DNA from: Carettochelys insculpta
Taxonomy: Eukaryota > Chordata > Testudines > Carettochelyidae
Length of the DNA stretch: 64,000 nt
Reading direction: 5' to 3'
Assembly: GCF_033958435.1 (NCBI RefSeq)
Contig: NC_134161.1
Location: 14,880,001-14,944,000 of the forward strand
The notes under the pieces are model-generated. The model saw only the letters and a list, made by a program, of their open reading frames with translations. It did not search any database and was not told the DNA's origin. Shown here one piece after another: positions 22,212 to 33,724 of this stretch (the first letter of the stretch is position 1; the number at the start of each line of letters is the position of its first letter). Made by a program: the position numbers and the translations under genes.

Positions 22212-22345
22212 CCCCTCCCCCCATTTTACTGATAGGGGAACTGGCTTGACCTGCTCCAGGTCACCAGAAGAGATGGGAAGAGAACACGGGCACCCAAAGT
22301 CCTACTCCAGTGCTCTATTTGCTGTGCAGTAGTACCTGTCAGGTA
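22212..22345 (-). mobile_element. MIR-like CORE-SINE, antisense
   Basis: 'cccccattttactgataggggaac' is the complement of the MIR core, followed by 'gctccaggtcaccagaagag' and the head complement 'aagtcctactccagtgctct'. Confidence 0.55.
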
Positions 22346-22349
22346 TGCT

Positions 22350-23275
22350 GACCAGCCAGTTGAGAGGAAAGCAACATCAGCAGAATGCTCAGCAGTTGTA
22401 TTTTCCAGGCAGCTGTGGGTGAGCAACTGGAGACTTTACCTAGGACCTGGTTTGCAGTGACATTGACTGGGGAGCCATCATGAGGAGGAAGAGGCATATT
22501 CACCCCTCCGGAGAGGGCCAGATCCAGTCCTAGAACTTCTTAAATCACACGTAAGCACTTGTGCTGCCCCTTTGCACAGAAATGAATTTCACCTTCTTGG
22601 GAGAAGGATTCCCCTGACAGGCTATCGAAGTGGGGGCTTTGAAACACACAGCACTCTGGGTCACTGCATGGCCACTGAGGGCCCCTGACAGCCCCATCCA
22701 GGCTCTCTCATAATAAGCCTGGGAAAGCACAGGAGGGAGAGATTACTCATGAGGGCTCCATCTGTGACTGCGCTAATGAAAGCCAAATGGCTGGCCAGCC
22801 GCAAGCCGCTATCAATCACAAGACGATGGGGGCCGTAACAGATACTAGACAAACACTGCATTTTTCTGGGTCACTGGGATGCTAACACTGCCGCACGCAT
22901 CAAGTTACAACGTCCCCCGCTCCAGCAACGCAAAGCATGTGGGTCCAGAACCTACAAACATGGAACCATGGGGCAGTTGAGGGGCTGAGCATGCAAAGAG
23001 CAGCTGCCAGTGGCGTTACGTGCGCTAAAGCTTCTTGCCCTCAAGGCCCCTTTTAGCTCAGCTGGCAGATCCCGGTTTGAGTCTGGGCTGCATTTTCATG
23101 CACAGGCTGGGGGGGCTTTGCTAGGTACTGAAGTGAGCTGCAGCATCTGGCCATCAGCCCTCAGATGCAACAGCTGCTCATTTAAATGCGGCAGCATGGC
23201 AAAGTCTGCTTCCGCTCTGCAATAAGGGGCAGGCCTCTCTGAGTAGCTCACTGCCAAGAGCATGAGATGCACCCC
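22350..23275. other. Unannotated stretch with tRNA-like A and B box words
   Basis: No transposon is recognised. At 23049-23085, 'TTAGCTCAGCTGG' and 'GGTTTGAGTCTGGGC' resemble Pol III A and B boxes but lie only about 6 bases apart, too close for a tRNA gene. They may be a decayed tRNA-derived SINE head. The 22540-22900 part is balanced, motif-rich sequence of unknown nature. Confidence 0.35.
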
Positions 23276-23278
23276 TCA

Positions 23279-23573
23279 GGCTAGTTCTACAGTAGGCAAA
23301 GTAAGTCAACCACAGATACTCAATTCTAGCTACGGGAATTGAGTAGCTAAAATCGCCCTATCTGCACTCTGCTAACTGGGCTGACCAGACTGGGGAGGGT
23401 CGGTGGGAGAGTCTTGTGTTGACCTCCCTTATCCCTTGTATCTTTTGAGGAGCACGGGGTTGACTGCGATCCCTGAGAGGTTGATTTTGTGTATCCGTAC
23501 TAGATGCATGAAATCGAACCCAGGAAGATCAATCATGAGTTGGTTGATCTTCTGGGGTAGTGTAGCCATAGCC
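23279..23573. mobile_element. Short MITE with GGCTA ends and 3-bp TSD
   Basis: This 295-bp element starts GGCTAGTTCTACAGTAGGC and ends GGGTAGTGTAGCCATAGCC. It is flanked by perfect TCA duplications (23276-23278, 23574-23576). The interior has 'caattctagctacgggaattg' and 'ctcccttatcccttg...aggagcac'. The same interior words occur in the MITEs at 44035, 45433 and 48163. It has no coding capacity. Confidence 0.7.
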
Positions 23574-23574
23574 T

Positions 23575-24265
23575 CACAGACCCCAGTGAGGTGGGTGGGG
23601 GCACAGCATCTCCTGGGACATGCTCATCCCCTTGCAGGATTGGGCATCTGAGTGTCAGTTCTGAACAGCACTCAGCACAGGTGTAAAGATAGGAGCAGGA
23701 GACAGTGTGCTCTGTGCTAAGCTGGTGGATGGCTTCTTGATGACGGCAAAAAACAGGGCATAAATTCGAGTCTCTGAAATCAGCCCCCAGGACTCCCACG
23801 CTGCAGGGTGGTGTTGAATTTCTAGTTATTGTTTGGGAAGAAAATCTTGCAGGCAAAGTGAAGCAGTGTTTTCAGATAGCCTGAACCAATGCCTGTAACA
23901 GAGGTGTGCCCTAACCCATTCATCCCCATGGGTGTTGATTGTGAAACCTGCAGATGGCCAATTGAATGCCAGCATCTTGAAGTGATTTCACCGCTGATCA
24001 TGTTTGCAGGAATAGCCAGAGAGTATGGTTCTCCCCACAGTCCCTCAAACTGTGGTCTATGCCTTGCCTGGACACTGATAGCCACAAGGGTTCCCTACCC
24101 AGCTGCTGAAACCTCTAGAGTCCTCTTCAACCACTCCTGTGTTGAAATATCTTCAGTAAACTGAAACTTTAGGGTGAGCGTCAGATGAACAGAATTTCAT
24201 ATTAAAAAAGCAAACAAGAGCAGGGAGGTACCAACTGCACCATTCATCCCAACCCATTAGTCCTT
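23575..24265. other. Unannotated stretch
   Basis: A 91-codon plus-strand frame (23889-24164) reads smoothly but has no recognised domain. Nothing else is identified. Confidence 0.35.
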
Positions 24266-24274
24266 TATCTATCA

Positions 24275-24535
24275 ATGGCCACCATGAACAAGGGCGAGGT
24301 GTGGGTTGGACATTAGGAAAAAACTATTTCCCCAGGAGGGTGGTGAAGCACTGGAATGTGTTACCAAGAGAGGTGGGAGAATCTCCATCCCAAGAGGATT
24401 TTAAATCCAGGCTGAACAAAGCCCTGGCTGGGATGATTTAGTTGGGGTTGGTCCTGCTTTGGGCTGGGGGCTGGAGTCGATGACCTCCTGAGGTCCCTTC
24501 CAGCCCTATGATTCTATTATTATACTGCATTAGTG
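24275..24535 (+). mobile_element. CR1-type LINE 3' end, well preserved
   Basis: This is the clearest CR1 3' UTR here: 'gttggacattaggaaaaaac', 'ccaggagggtggtgaagcac', 'tggaatgtgttaccaagagagg', 'ccctggctgggatgatttag', 'tgacctcctgaggtcccttcc', and the terminal 'agccctatgattctatta'. It is 5'-truncated, with no RT domain. Confidence 0.85.
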
Positions 24536-24708
24536 TGCTAACAGCTACTTAATCACTTGCCTGTAAAAGACTTTGAGATCTTTGGAAGAAAGAAGCTATC
24601 AAAGTAGTTAATCATAAACACTGATATGTGACATGAGCTGAAAGCAATAGACCAGCACCAGTGTGGAAGAGTGACTAAGAATGGGCTATTCAATGGAGTT
24701 ACAAAGAC

Positions 24709-24710
<2 letters not shown>

Positions 24711-24806
<96 letters not shown>

Positions 24807-24825
24807 AAAGAAAGAAAGAAAGAGT
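24711..24825. repeat. Compound microsatellite (TG)n(AG)n(AAAG)n
   Basis: About 27 uninterrupted TG units (24711-24764) pass directly into AG units, then, after a CAGAGAG interruption, into about five AAAG units. The TG tract is long and pure enough to be length-polymorphic and to adopt Z-DNA under torsion. The AG/AAAG part is a purine tract able to form triplex DNA. Confidence 0.95.
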
Positions 24826-25134
24826 AGGGCAGGTCTTTGAAAGCTAAATGTCTGCACAACACACAATGAAGACTAACAAGCCGTCCTGTTCTTGTTAATG
24901 TTGAACAAAGCTCTGGAGAGAAATTGGGTAAAATAAATGTTTGTATTTTTCTAATGCACTTTGAGCCAAAACCAGGGGCTTAGATGATTTTCCTGAGAAT
25001 TACATCCCATTAGCCTCTGGAAAATAGCTCCCTGTTCTGACAGATCATTAGAGCAAAGGAAAGACTGCTCAGATATGGTTGTTTGTCAGATGTCCCTGGC
25101 TTTATGGATGCAAATCTATTATTTCCTTCTGTGC

Positions 25135-25320
25135 TGAATATCTATATGATGGTGGGGTCCAGAGATCAACCATACCGAGATGTCATTGTGCTAGGAGCTG
25201 TATGAACATGTCAAAAAGGATGCTGCCTGCCCGCCAAAGAGCTTTATGACAATGCACCAATCATAAAGCCCAGACATTACATAAGTTCTCAAAATATTCC
25301 TGTAAGACTGTGGAATAAAT
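25135..25320 (-). mobile_element. MIR-like CORE-SINE tail, antisense
   Basis: Same tail and orientation as 1874-2060: 'ggtggggtccagagatcaac', 'cattgtgctaggagctgtatg', 'ctgcctgcccgccaaagagc'. Confidence 0.5.
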
Positions 25321-25526
25321 TCCCTGTGCTGGCTGTATGTTATGCTACAGTACATACCCACTGACTGATGTGCTGGTTATTGGTATAGAGTAAATGAACA
25401 CTGTTACTGGTTACTCACTGGTGTTAAAAGAAAGGTGCCAGACTGATGCACTTGCAGTGACCGACACCCTCTATTCATCTACAGGCCAGCTACTGCATTG
25501 ACTAGCAACGCAAGCTTCCTCTAGGT

Positions 25527-25640
25527 CAGTGGTTCCCAATCTTTTTACTAGTGCAGACTCCCAATCACCCTCTAAACCATTCACGGACCCCCAACAAAGG
25601 CAATTCTAGCCGCTATGTACATTTTATTCAATGAAAAAGG
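25527..25640 (+). mobile_element. hAT-like element, left end only
   Basis: CAGTGGTTCCCAATCTTTTT followed by 'actagtgcagactcccaatcaccc' resembles the CAGTGGTTC-type ends of vertebrate hAT (Charlie-like) elements. The matching right end is not found within the next 400 bp, so this is a one-ended remnant. Confidence 0.5.
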
Positions 25641-25799
25641 CACCCACAACATAGATTTTCAGACATCAATTAAGAACACTTGGAAGATATTTAATATAAA
25701 AATCATCCCTGTGCCATCACGCAATTGCTCCTGCAAATCAGGCAATTTCCACGTATGCAAACACGTGACTTACACACTCAAACAATGGGTGCTGGGTGC

Positions 25800-26340
25800 A
25801 TATCATGTGCTCCCGTGAACTTTAAAAAAAAGAAAGAAAGAAATTAAAAAGAAGATGAAGTCTTGGCATTGCATATATGAAGGTGTGTCTTGCCTTGAAG
25901 ACGTTGCCATGCTCCCAACAGCAGTTTCAATAGATTGTCTTGGAGCCAAGGGATTCTGGTTTTTTTACGCCACAGCTGGGGACCTGATGCACTCTCCAGA
26001 TGGTGGGTTCTAAGCACACATGGTGTGATCTTTCATAGCACTCCTCGATTAATGAAAAGCTTAAGTGTGCAGCAGGCTGTTAATGTTTGCTTGGAAGTTG
26101 CAGACAGCCAAGGCCAAAGAAGGAAAGGTCATTTCTAGGATCTGGTTCCCTTTGCCGGAATGGAGTCAGATCATTTGTTAAATTAATCTTAATTTGGTTA
26201 GTGCAAGGCCTTTTTATTACTAAGCGTAAACACACAATTATAACCACTTTATACTCCAAGAACACCCGCTAGGTCAAAGAATAGAAAGCATTTTGCATAT
26301 ATTACTGGATTAGACATAAAATTCCCTCCCATATGGCAGA
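25800..26340. other. Unannotated AT-rich stretch
   Basis: No repeat is recognised. The part at about 26160-26290 has clustered TAAATTAATCTTAATTTGG-like homeodomain-type words. It is a candidate for conserved non-coding sequence, but that is untested. Confidence 0.3.
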
Positions 26341-26344
26341 AAAG

Positions 26345-26480
26345 TATTAATCTGCATGTTAGAAGTGAGGGGAGGGGAACTGACTTGGGCAAGGTCACAC
26401 TTTTGAGCTACAGCAGAACTAGGAATAAAACAGAGGACTCAGTTACTTTTAGGGTCTAAATCATCGATTCTGTCAATCAG
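26345..26480 (-). mobile_element. MIR-like CORE-SINE core, antisense
   Basis: 'aggggaactgacttgggcaag', then 'gtcacacttttgagctacagcagaacta', is the complement of the MIR core ('gaccttgggcaagtc'), followed by head-complement words 'aggactcagttac'. Confidence 0.55.
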
Positions 26481-26489
26481 AATAGCTCC

Positions 26490-28280
26490 ACTGAGGACAA
26501 TGCTGTAATATCTATCCATCCATGCCATGTCTCTGCAAGGTCTCCCATCTCCCTAGCATCTGAGCACTTCTCAAACATTAATGACTTCACTGTCCCCAAA
26601 CCTCCATAAAATTCTTACCCACTTTTCAGATGAGGAGCAGATTAAGTATCCTGATTAAGGTGTCACCTCCCTACCTATACCCACCAATGACTCCAGCAGA
26701 GCTCCTGCAGTTCACACCAGGTGAAGAAGTGCCTTCTAAGCCCTGATATTAAACTTTTCTCCATACATGACAAAGAGCCAGGATTTGCTGAAGTCATCTG
26801 AGCTTCCACATCAGGAGATGACTTTGAGGAACATGCAAAGATTAGCAACACCAATTAGCATCCAGCTGTCATTTGTAAACAAGACATTTGACTCAAAAGT
26901 CAGCAACATCTGCTACCTGCATCTAGCTCCAGATTTTGTGTGCAGGTAGAGAAAGGAAATGTATTTTCAGAAGCAGAGGTGGAGAACCTCCACAGTCAAA
27001 GAGTCCAGACCCGTTATCTTACATGAACCTCTTTTCCACCAGGATCCTGTCCCCACTATCCCTGCTAAGTCTCCTTAAAGTTCAGTGTCTTGTGACAGTT
27101 GTTGGTTGCATGGCTTGAATGAGGCCTTACCGAGTGAATTCTTGGCAGCTGCCTGATGTTCTGGAAAGCTGAGGCAGGCAGTACCAAGAGAACAGCAGGC
27201 CCCATCCACCATAAGAATGGGACATAGCATTACTCTGGATGAGAGTTATAATCCCCACTCCTGCTCCTTCTGTGCTGGGTGTCTGGGGCTTCTTCCCTAC
27301 CTTAGAACCTGTTCACCTCTCACACCTACCTCCCCATGAATCGTGGTAGTCATTCAAACAGGCAGCCCTGAGAAAACAAGACCATTCCACTAGCTAATCT
27401 TCTAATGTAAGTCATTCACCCCAAAGGAATGTGTCATAGGGTCGACTTACTATATATGATGCCTCCTCCTAGCTGCAATGGGGAAAGGCTCTCCTAGGGC
27501 CAAAGCCCCTGTTCCACTGCTGGCCACACACCTGATACGCTCTCTAACTCCCTCTCCATGACTCAGGCCCATCTCTCATCATGGCTTGGCCCTCTAGCCA
27601 CGTCGCTATAATTCTCCCCTTCCCAGGTCTCTCCGTACCAACAGTCTCCAGCAGTCTTCTCATTCAGTGTCTTATGGTGCCAGTTCTTTACTGGCTGGTA
27701 AGGGAGACTGGACTCACTTTCTGCTTTGGCTTCTAGTCCACGGCAATTGTTTCTCTAAGACCCAGTCATGCCTTTCTTGGACTCCTTCTTAAACCTTCTG
27801 ATTCACCTCACTCTCCAGGTCCCAGCTCAGGTGCTCTACTCCAGGGAATAACTGAATACTACTATGTTCCATAGGCTCAAACATATCTCCCAGGGGCTAA
27901 CTACAAGCTACTTCCCATCCACCCCTTTGTCTTGTTGGCTTTATCTTAGCCCTGTCTGTTCCTCCTCAGCTGGTCATCATCATCATCCTCATGGGATTAC
28001 TTTGGCCACCTAATTTCCCTCAGAAAAGGCTTAACTGTCTATCAGCCATTCTCACTGGCCTCATTAACTGCTTACAAAAGAGAACTACATTTTGGGCCAG
28101 GTTGGGTAAAAATGTATTACTTTTTAAGAAAAAACATCAGATTTTAAAAATTTAGAGATTTATATTTTAAAATTAGCTAATTCTAAAGTGGCAACTAATT
28201 TTAAGGCCTACCTCTATTGTAATCTATTAAAATAAATTATATTTTTATAAAATAATATGAAGCAGCACATATTTGCTAAT
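26490..28280. other. Unannotated stretch, becoming AT-rich after 28090
   Basis: No coding or repeat identification. A short CAT/ATC triplet run (catcatcatcatcc) lies near 27967. From 28090 the sequence is strongly AT-rich with inverted AATT/TTAAAAT words. Confidence 0.35.
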
Positions 28281-28284
28281 CTGC

Positions 28285-28350
28285 TTTAAAGAATAGGAGA
28301 CTGAATTCGAGGACCTCTTGAGGTCCTTTCCAGTTCTATGAGATATGTAT
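28285..28350 (+). mobile_element. CR1-type LINE terminal fragment
   Basis: 'ggagactgaattcgaggacc', then 'tcttgaggtcctttccagttctatgagat', is the terminal CR1 3' UTR on the plus strand. Confidence 0.65.
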
Positions 28351-28354
28351 ATAT

Positions 28355-29310
28355 AAAGTGAATCCAGTGAATTGGTTAAAGTCATTGGCTAAACACCTAC
28401 TAGAGCCTGATCTTGAAAGCAGTAGCCTCTTCATGTGCAGAAAGAATATTTTTTCATGCCATTTTATGCAAATAGTTCAGTTCTGTGACTAGTTCACTCA
28501 AAGTTAAGGAATCAATTGGGAGTTAAAAATGAAGGAAAGCTTGTTTTCCTCTTCCAAACTATGTACAAAAAGTACATGTGAAAGGATGAGCTCTACTAGT
28601 TCTAAAATGTGGATGGGCATACTGATCTGAAAGAATCAGTTCAGTTCACCAGCTACTGTTAACAATTCCTTTGTTGAATAAATCTGGTAGGATTAAATGC
28701 CAGACATGTTCCTATAAGGAGAAAATATGTACCATGCACAGTTAAGGTAGTTTTAATTAATTAAAAAGCCTGTTTCATTTTAAATGAGTTTGACTTTCTA
28801 TACAAATAGAGTTTGACGTAAATCAGAAATCAAAATATCTAATAAATAATAAATGCACCATTTTCGATTTTCAAACAGGATAAAAATATAAAAATTAGGA
28901 ATCCGAATAAATATAAGTTAAATTGTATAATTGCTTAAATTAATGTGAATATCTACAGTGTATCTTCCTGGTTAGCAACAAAAAAGAGGAGAGTAGTTGG
29001 TATAAAGGCTATTATTTAGTTGCAATTTGTTTAATTGTTATCAACCAATGAGACTCTTTTTTTTTGAAGAACACTTTAAAAAAACTACATATGCAAAACA
29101 TGATTAAAATCATTTATTTAACTCAAGGTTTCCTGCTTGCTGATTTTAGTCAGGGTCAAAATTGGTGCTTTACATCAAGTAAATCAATTGCAAGTAAGTC
29201 AATTGACTGTGTTTTGGGCGGTGTATGTCTGAGGTGTTATCAGAAGCGATGTGCTGGGTGGGCTGTGGTTTTCAGCTAATGGAACCAAATCAATGTGATT
29301 GAAAAGAGAT
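28355..29310. other. AT-rich island, unidentified
   Basis: Very AT-rich, with TTTTAATTAATTAAAAA (about 28750) and many AAATAAT words. It may be an old DNA-transposon remnant or a matrix-attachment-like segment. No termini are seen. CAAGTAAATCAATTGCAAGTAAGTCAATTG words at 29175-29205 form a short imperfect direct repeat. Confidence 0.3.
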
Positions 29311-29314
29311 AAAA

Positions 29315-29350
29315 AACAATGAAGTCCTGTGGCACCTTGTAGACTAACAG
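29315..29350. mobile_element. Penelope-like tail scrap
   Basis: GAAGTCCTGTGGCACCTTGT then AGACTAACAGA is the most conserved core of the Penelope tail, in the same orientation as at 6849 and 51312. Confidence 0.6.
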
Positions 29351-29354
29351 ATTT

Positions 29355-30415
29355 TTTTTCAAAAGAGGCTGAATTTCAAACATGGAGTATTTTACAAATT
29401 TACTGCACAGAAAATTCAACACTTCCCTGGACGAGCCCTTGAGCAAAATCTGGAGACGCGATGGTAACAGTAAAGAGTGAAAATGAGGGATTTTCATCCT
29501 GTTTGAAGTACCAAGCTCTGTGCATCCTTCATGATGGAGTTATTAGTAATGTCTTTAGCAACCCTAAGCTGTTATCTTCAGTTGTCATTCTGGAAATCTG
29601 CAAGCCATTAGCAAGCTTGGGGATGGAAGGTAAAAAGAAAATGTGTTTCTCAGTTTCACCAGATGTGAGACAAGCATCCTGGATCCATTTTATCATTCTA
29701 TAAATATGAGGGGCATGAGGTTATTATTAACTGCTATGTAATTAATAAAATGTGAAATAGCCTCAGACAAGGCCCACCACTTACTGTCCAATTAATAACG
29801 CACTGTCCTCTCCTGCATGGACTGAGCATTCCAGATGTTGCATGAATTCTTCAGACGTGGGAGCATCTTTCAAAAAAAGGTTCCATTATTGTGCAGTCTT
29901 AAATATTCAGTTCAGAAGATGAATCGATCTGAATATTAAAGACATTGCCCAGGGTCCCAGTTTTCAAACTCTGTACAAACCAGACTTGCAAACACAAATA
30001 GATATTTGTGTAAACAAATCCCAGATTTGCACACACACATTGCATTTTCACGAAATGACTGAATGCACAGCTTACCACTATTTCAAAACTCAAAAATTTA
30101 AGAAGAGAGCTGAGAAAGATTTTTTTTTTTGCGCCAGTGAATGGAAAATACACCACAAACTTCATGTTTTGAGACACTGAAATGATTCATGAATATATGT
30201 CAAATTTGATGTATGGTATTGACCGGGAAAATCATAATGTTTTTGAAAAGGTAGAAATTCTTCAGTTTGATCATTTTAAACACATTGATTAGACTTCTCA
30301 TTTCAAAAAAAACCTTTTGTTTTGAAACTATGCTACATTTTTTAAAGGAGAAAAACACCCCAAAATAAAATTAAAAAAATCTTTGTTTTATGTTCATTTT
30401 CAGAGGTTTTTTTTT
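29355..30415. other. Unannotated AT-rich stretch
   Basis: No recognised element. Homopolymer runs lie near 30121 (T) and 30306 (A). ATTTTGAAA-type words in 30190-30400 resemble the degenerate repeat at 12280. Confidence 0.35.
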
Positions 30416-30420
30416 CCATG

Positions 30421-30450
30421 CAAAACAAAACAAAACAAAACAAAACAAAA
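30421..30450. repeat. (CAAAA)6 microsatellite
   Basis: Six perfect CAAAA units. No recognised retroposon body ends here. Confidence 0.9.
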
Positions 30451-30454
30451 TCTG

Positions 30455-32325
30455 CTTCGGTTTGAAAGAAACCAAAATATTTTCTAGACTTTTCAGGGCC
30501 AACTCCTCCCCCAAACCAATAATTCAATTATTCCTTCAGCTCCTGTTAAGACCATTAAAACAGATTATACTTTTACTGTCGCTACTTTTAAGAGCCAACA
30601 ATGCTGATTTTCATTTCTAAGACTAGGTGTTTGCAATAGCCTTCCTTAGAGCAAGGAATCACAGACTCTTCAAGTTTGCACTTAACAGACTAATCCAGAA
30701 GTTGCTCATTTGGATGTTTGAGGGAGCTGGTCTGAAAGTGAATGGGTGAGAGCAAGCCTGAATGAAAAGAGTTCACAGACAGATGTGCAAGTGCCAGGAA
30801 TTAATGAATGTACAGGCAGGGACAGTAAGTAGATGAGTTGGCAGGGAGGTTAGGGAAGGCATGAGTGAGTTTATGGGCAGATGGCCAAGTGAGTGGCTTT
30901 TGGAGTGAATGTCCAGGTGTATGAGAGGTAGCTTGGTGGCCATGTACACGACTGAGTAACAGTGTGGGTGAAAGAATGACCAGCTGTATAATCTATTTTA
31001 ACAAGAGCCTATTGGAATCTATCAGAGAGCAGACAAATGGAGAACATTACAGGCACAAAGGACTTGACTGGGAACCACCAGCCCATCCCTATGGGCCCCA
31101 GCATAAGATCAAAAACATTCAGGAAAAATAGGCAGAGGATTAGAGTTGGAGTTACTGCTCAGACAAGGGTCTGAATTAGGGTTAGGCAGTTCCAAGGCTT
31201 TAAGACAATGTCAGTAGCTGAAAATGCAAATATTTACGTGAGGTATCGACCTACACATGCACTGAGCCTACTTTCTTCAGGTCTACCTCTTATTTGTTTC
31301 CTACAGAACATGCCCATGGACTTTTCCATGTTCTAACCTTGGCCTCCATGACGTATGATGAGCTCACTCAAACATTCTTTCTTCACTTTGCTTCAAATGT
31401 CCCATGATTAACTTGCATCACAGGTTAAGGTGTAAATTCACCCATACACCGTTAGATGTGTCAGAGGTCCTTTTAAATTGGTAACTGAGGGCCAGACCTT
31501 GGTGTTTGCTAATCCCATGTGCTTAAAAAGTTCCATACTAGGCTGACTGGCCTTGACTATGCATGGACAGATAGCAGCAGAAGAGGGCCCATGTGGAGTT
31601 GTTCATTGGGGTGTCTGTATATCCTCTTCTCTTTCCATAGTTTTATCACCATGGACAGGTGCCTTGAGCTGGGAGTGGCGCTAGCCATTTTGCCAGCCGG
31701 CTTCCAAAAACATTCTCCCCTCCCCAGAGTGGCTGGGCAAAACAAAAAGGTAAAGCAGAGCAGTTTTGGAAGGTACCTTTCAGGGCTACTGCCCTACTGT
31801 TCTTGCCCCTAGAACCAGCCCTGACTAGAGCCTCAGGACAGCAGGAAATTCTTTAGATCTACCATGCAGGGAGAGAAAGCAAGAGAACCAGATCCAAACA
31901 GGTGTCCCTCTTTGGAAATAAAAATAGCATTGACTTTCTGGTTGGAAAGAACATTTGCCATCACCTTTCATGGCTGGAATTCCCCAGTTTGGCAAGCTCA
32001 TTCATCTCCTTGTTTCTGTTTCAGAATGTTCATATGGGAGTGCAGTGCAGTGTCATGGGACCACTGACATATTCAATTAACCATGTGTCTGACTTCAAGG
32101 GGAGAGCCAACCTAGGGTAGATCTTGTCCCCTCTTCATCCACAGTAAGAGCTCCCTGAATTCCCACTGAGATGTGGGTAGATGCAGGGAATGTGTATTGT
32201 GTTGCCACCATCACTAACCAGGAGTTCCATGAAGTCAAACTCAGGATTTCAGCACAGTACTCAGCCTCTTCATTATTCTGCTCTGATGACTAGGATGCTC
32301 CAGTGATCTGGTATGTCCAGATAGG
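30455..32325. other. Unannotated stretch
   Basis: No repeat family is recognised. The 30720-30980 part is G-rich, with recurrent GAGTGA, GTGAGTGG and GGGCAGATGG words, possibly a decayed minisatellite. Plus-strand frames at 31519-31812 and 31864-32120 have no motifs. Confidence 0.35.
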
Positions 32326-32333
32326 CTACATCT

Positions 32334-32741
32334 ACAAAAGAGGCCTTTCCTGGCTAAACGGTGGCACAGCTACAGCCAAAATGCTCTTTGTCAACAGTTT
32401 GTTGACAGTTCCCGGCACATCTGCCAGCAGTGTTATACCTCTCCCCCCTCAGGTGTAATGCCTCTTTCGACAGAGTTCTGTCAACAAAAAATCTGTGTAG
32501 ACGCTCCAGGGTCCTTTTGTCGACAGAGCTTCCGGTTCACTGTGCAGCCCTTTTTGCAGAGTTTCTGGTCAGCTGTTCTGTTGAGAGAGGGCCAAGCAAT
32601 TTGGCTGCTCTCTGGTGATGGGGCGGATTCCTCTTTCAATCTGCTTTCATGTGTAAATGCAAGCTGTTGACAGAAGGTTTTCTGGGAAATCCCTTCCAAG
32701 GGTTACTTCTGTCGACAGAGGCTTCATGTGGAGACATAGCC
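32334..32741 (+). mobile_element. GTCGAC-rich MITE, copy 2 (complete)
   Basis: This 408-bp element has ends GGCTACATCTACA and (complement) GGCTATGTCTCCACATGAAG. It is flanked by ATA (32331-32333) and ATG (32742-32744), compatible with a mutated 3-bp duplication. The interior carries repeated TTTTGTCGACAGAG and TGTTGACAG words and CAGCTGTTCTGTTGAGAGAG. It is the inverted homologue of 8184-8569 and preserves both ends. It has no coding capacity. Confidence 0.7.
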
Positions 32742-32744
32742 ATG

Positions 32745-33360
32745 GCGTGCAGAATCGTACTATAATGAACTTTGTTGCTTCAATTTCTATTTAATAGACA
32801 AATTCTTCCTTTACCCAATCTCCAGTTGAGAAGCTCAGATAATTGTCTGTTAGGAAGTCTTGTTTGAAAAGAAAAAAGGAGAAAGAGGGAGTTGATTTTG
32901 CAAACCCAACAGCTTTTTAAGCTGCATTTCTTTGGGGCTCCTGATGCACTGTACACATTTAGCTGATTGAAAGCCTTTCTCAATGACTTTAAAATTGTTC
33001 ATAATAAGATCCCCTTGCTACCACAATGGCAGATAGCACAAGCATGCAAACACAACGATGCACAATCACCAACTGTCATTTCTCCTGGAGGAATAATATA
33101 ATTTGGTAAAAGACAGGCAGAAGGTTCTGCTGAGGAAAGATATGCCGGTGTTAACATTTAATTGTAGTTCAAGCTGGAATCTCCCAAACAACGGATTGTT
33201 CTACTCCTCTGTATAGGTACAGTTCTGGGTTGGTTGCCCCTGTGCAGTAATCATAATAAGTATGGTACATAGAACGCCTTTTTTTCCCAGACATTGAATC
33301 CTGTCCCTCAATAGTCTGGGCACCCCCTTCATATAACCCTATTTTAACAGTATCAAACTC
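32745..33360. other. Unannotated stretch
   Basis: Nothing recognised between the MITE and the next CR1, though 33170-33360 may be further decayed CR1 sequence. Confidence 0.3.
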
Positions 33361-33364
33361 CATC

Positions 33365-33720
33365 TTAACACTTGCTAGGCTAGGCTGTTTTCTCCCACTG
33401 CTTCCACTGATAAGCTGTTCCAGAATTTCCTTCCTCTGATGGTGGGAAACCTTCTACATTCCAGCCTCAATTTATTCAGAGCAGTTTGCACCCTGTTGTT
33501 TTTGTGCCAGCATAATCATTTATCTTAAAATGCTCTTCACTCTCCCGGAAGTATTTATAAACAGCAACGAGGTGGCCCCTTGCCCTGAATTTTGCTAGGC
33601 TAAACAAGTCATATTCCTTTAGTAGCTTCTTGAAAGGCAGGCTCTCCATTCTTGTCATCTTAATAGAGTTTCTCTGCACCTGCACGTTAATATTAAACAC
33701 ACTGAATCGAGCAGAAGGTT
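33365..33720 (-). mobile_element. CR1-type LINE 3' UTR fragment
   Basis: Antisense CR1 3' UTR words appear in order: 'gctgttccagaatttccttcctctgatgg', 'aaaccttctacattccagcctcaatttatt', 'tttttgtgccagcataatc', 'ctaggctaaacaagtcatattcc', 'aggcaggctctccattcttgtcatc', 'gagtttctctgcacctgcacg'. The element reads on the minus strand. Confidence 0.7.
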
Positions 33721-33724
33721 TGAA

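Noticed and set aside
23040..23110. tRNA gene suggested by A-box and B-box words
   Set aside because: The boxes are only about 6 bases apart and no cloverleaf can be drawn. At best it is a decayed SINE head.
24711..24825. CRISPR-like or minisatellite array
   Set aside because: It is a di- and tetranucleotide microsatellite with no spacers.
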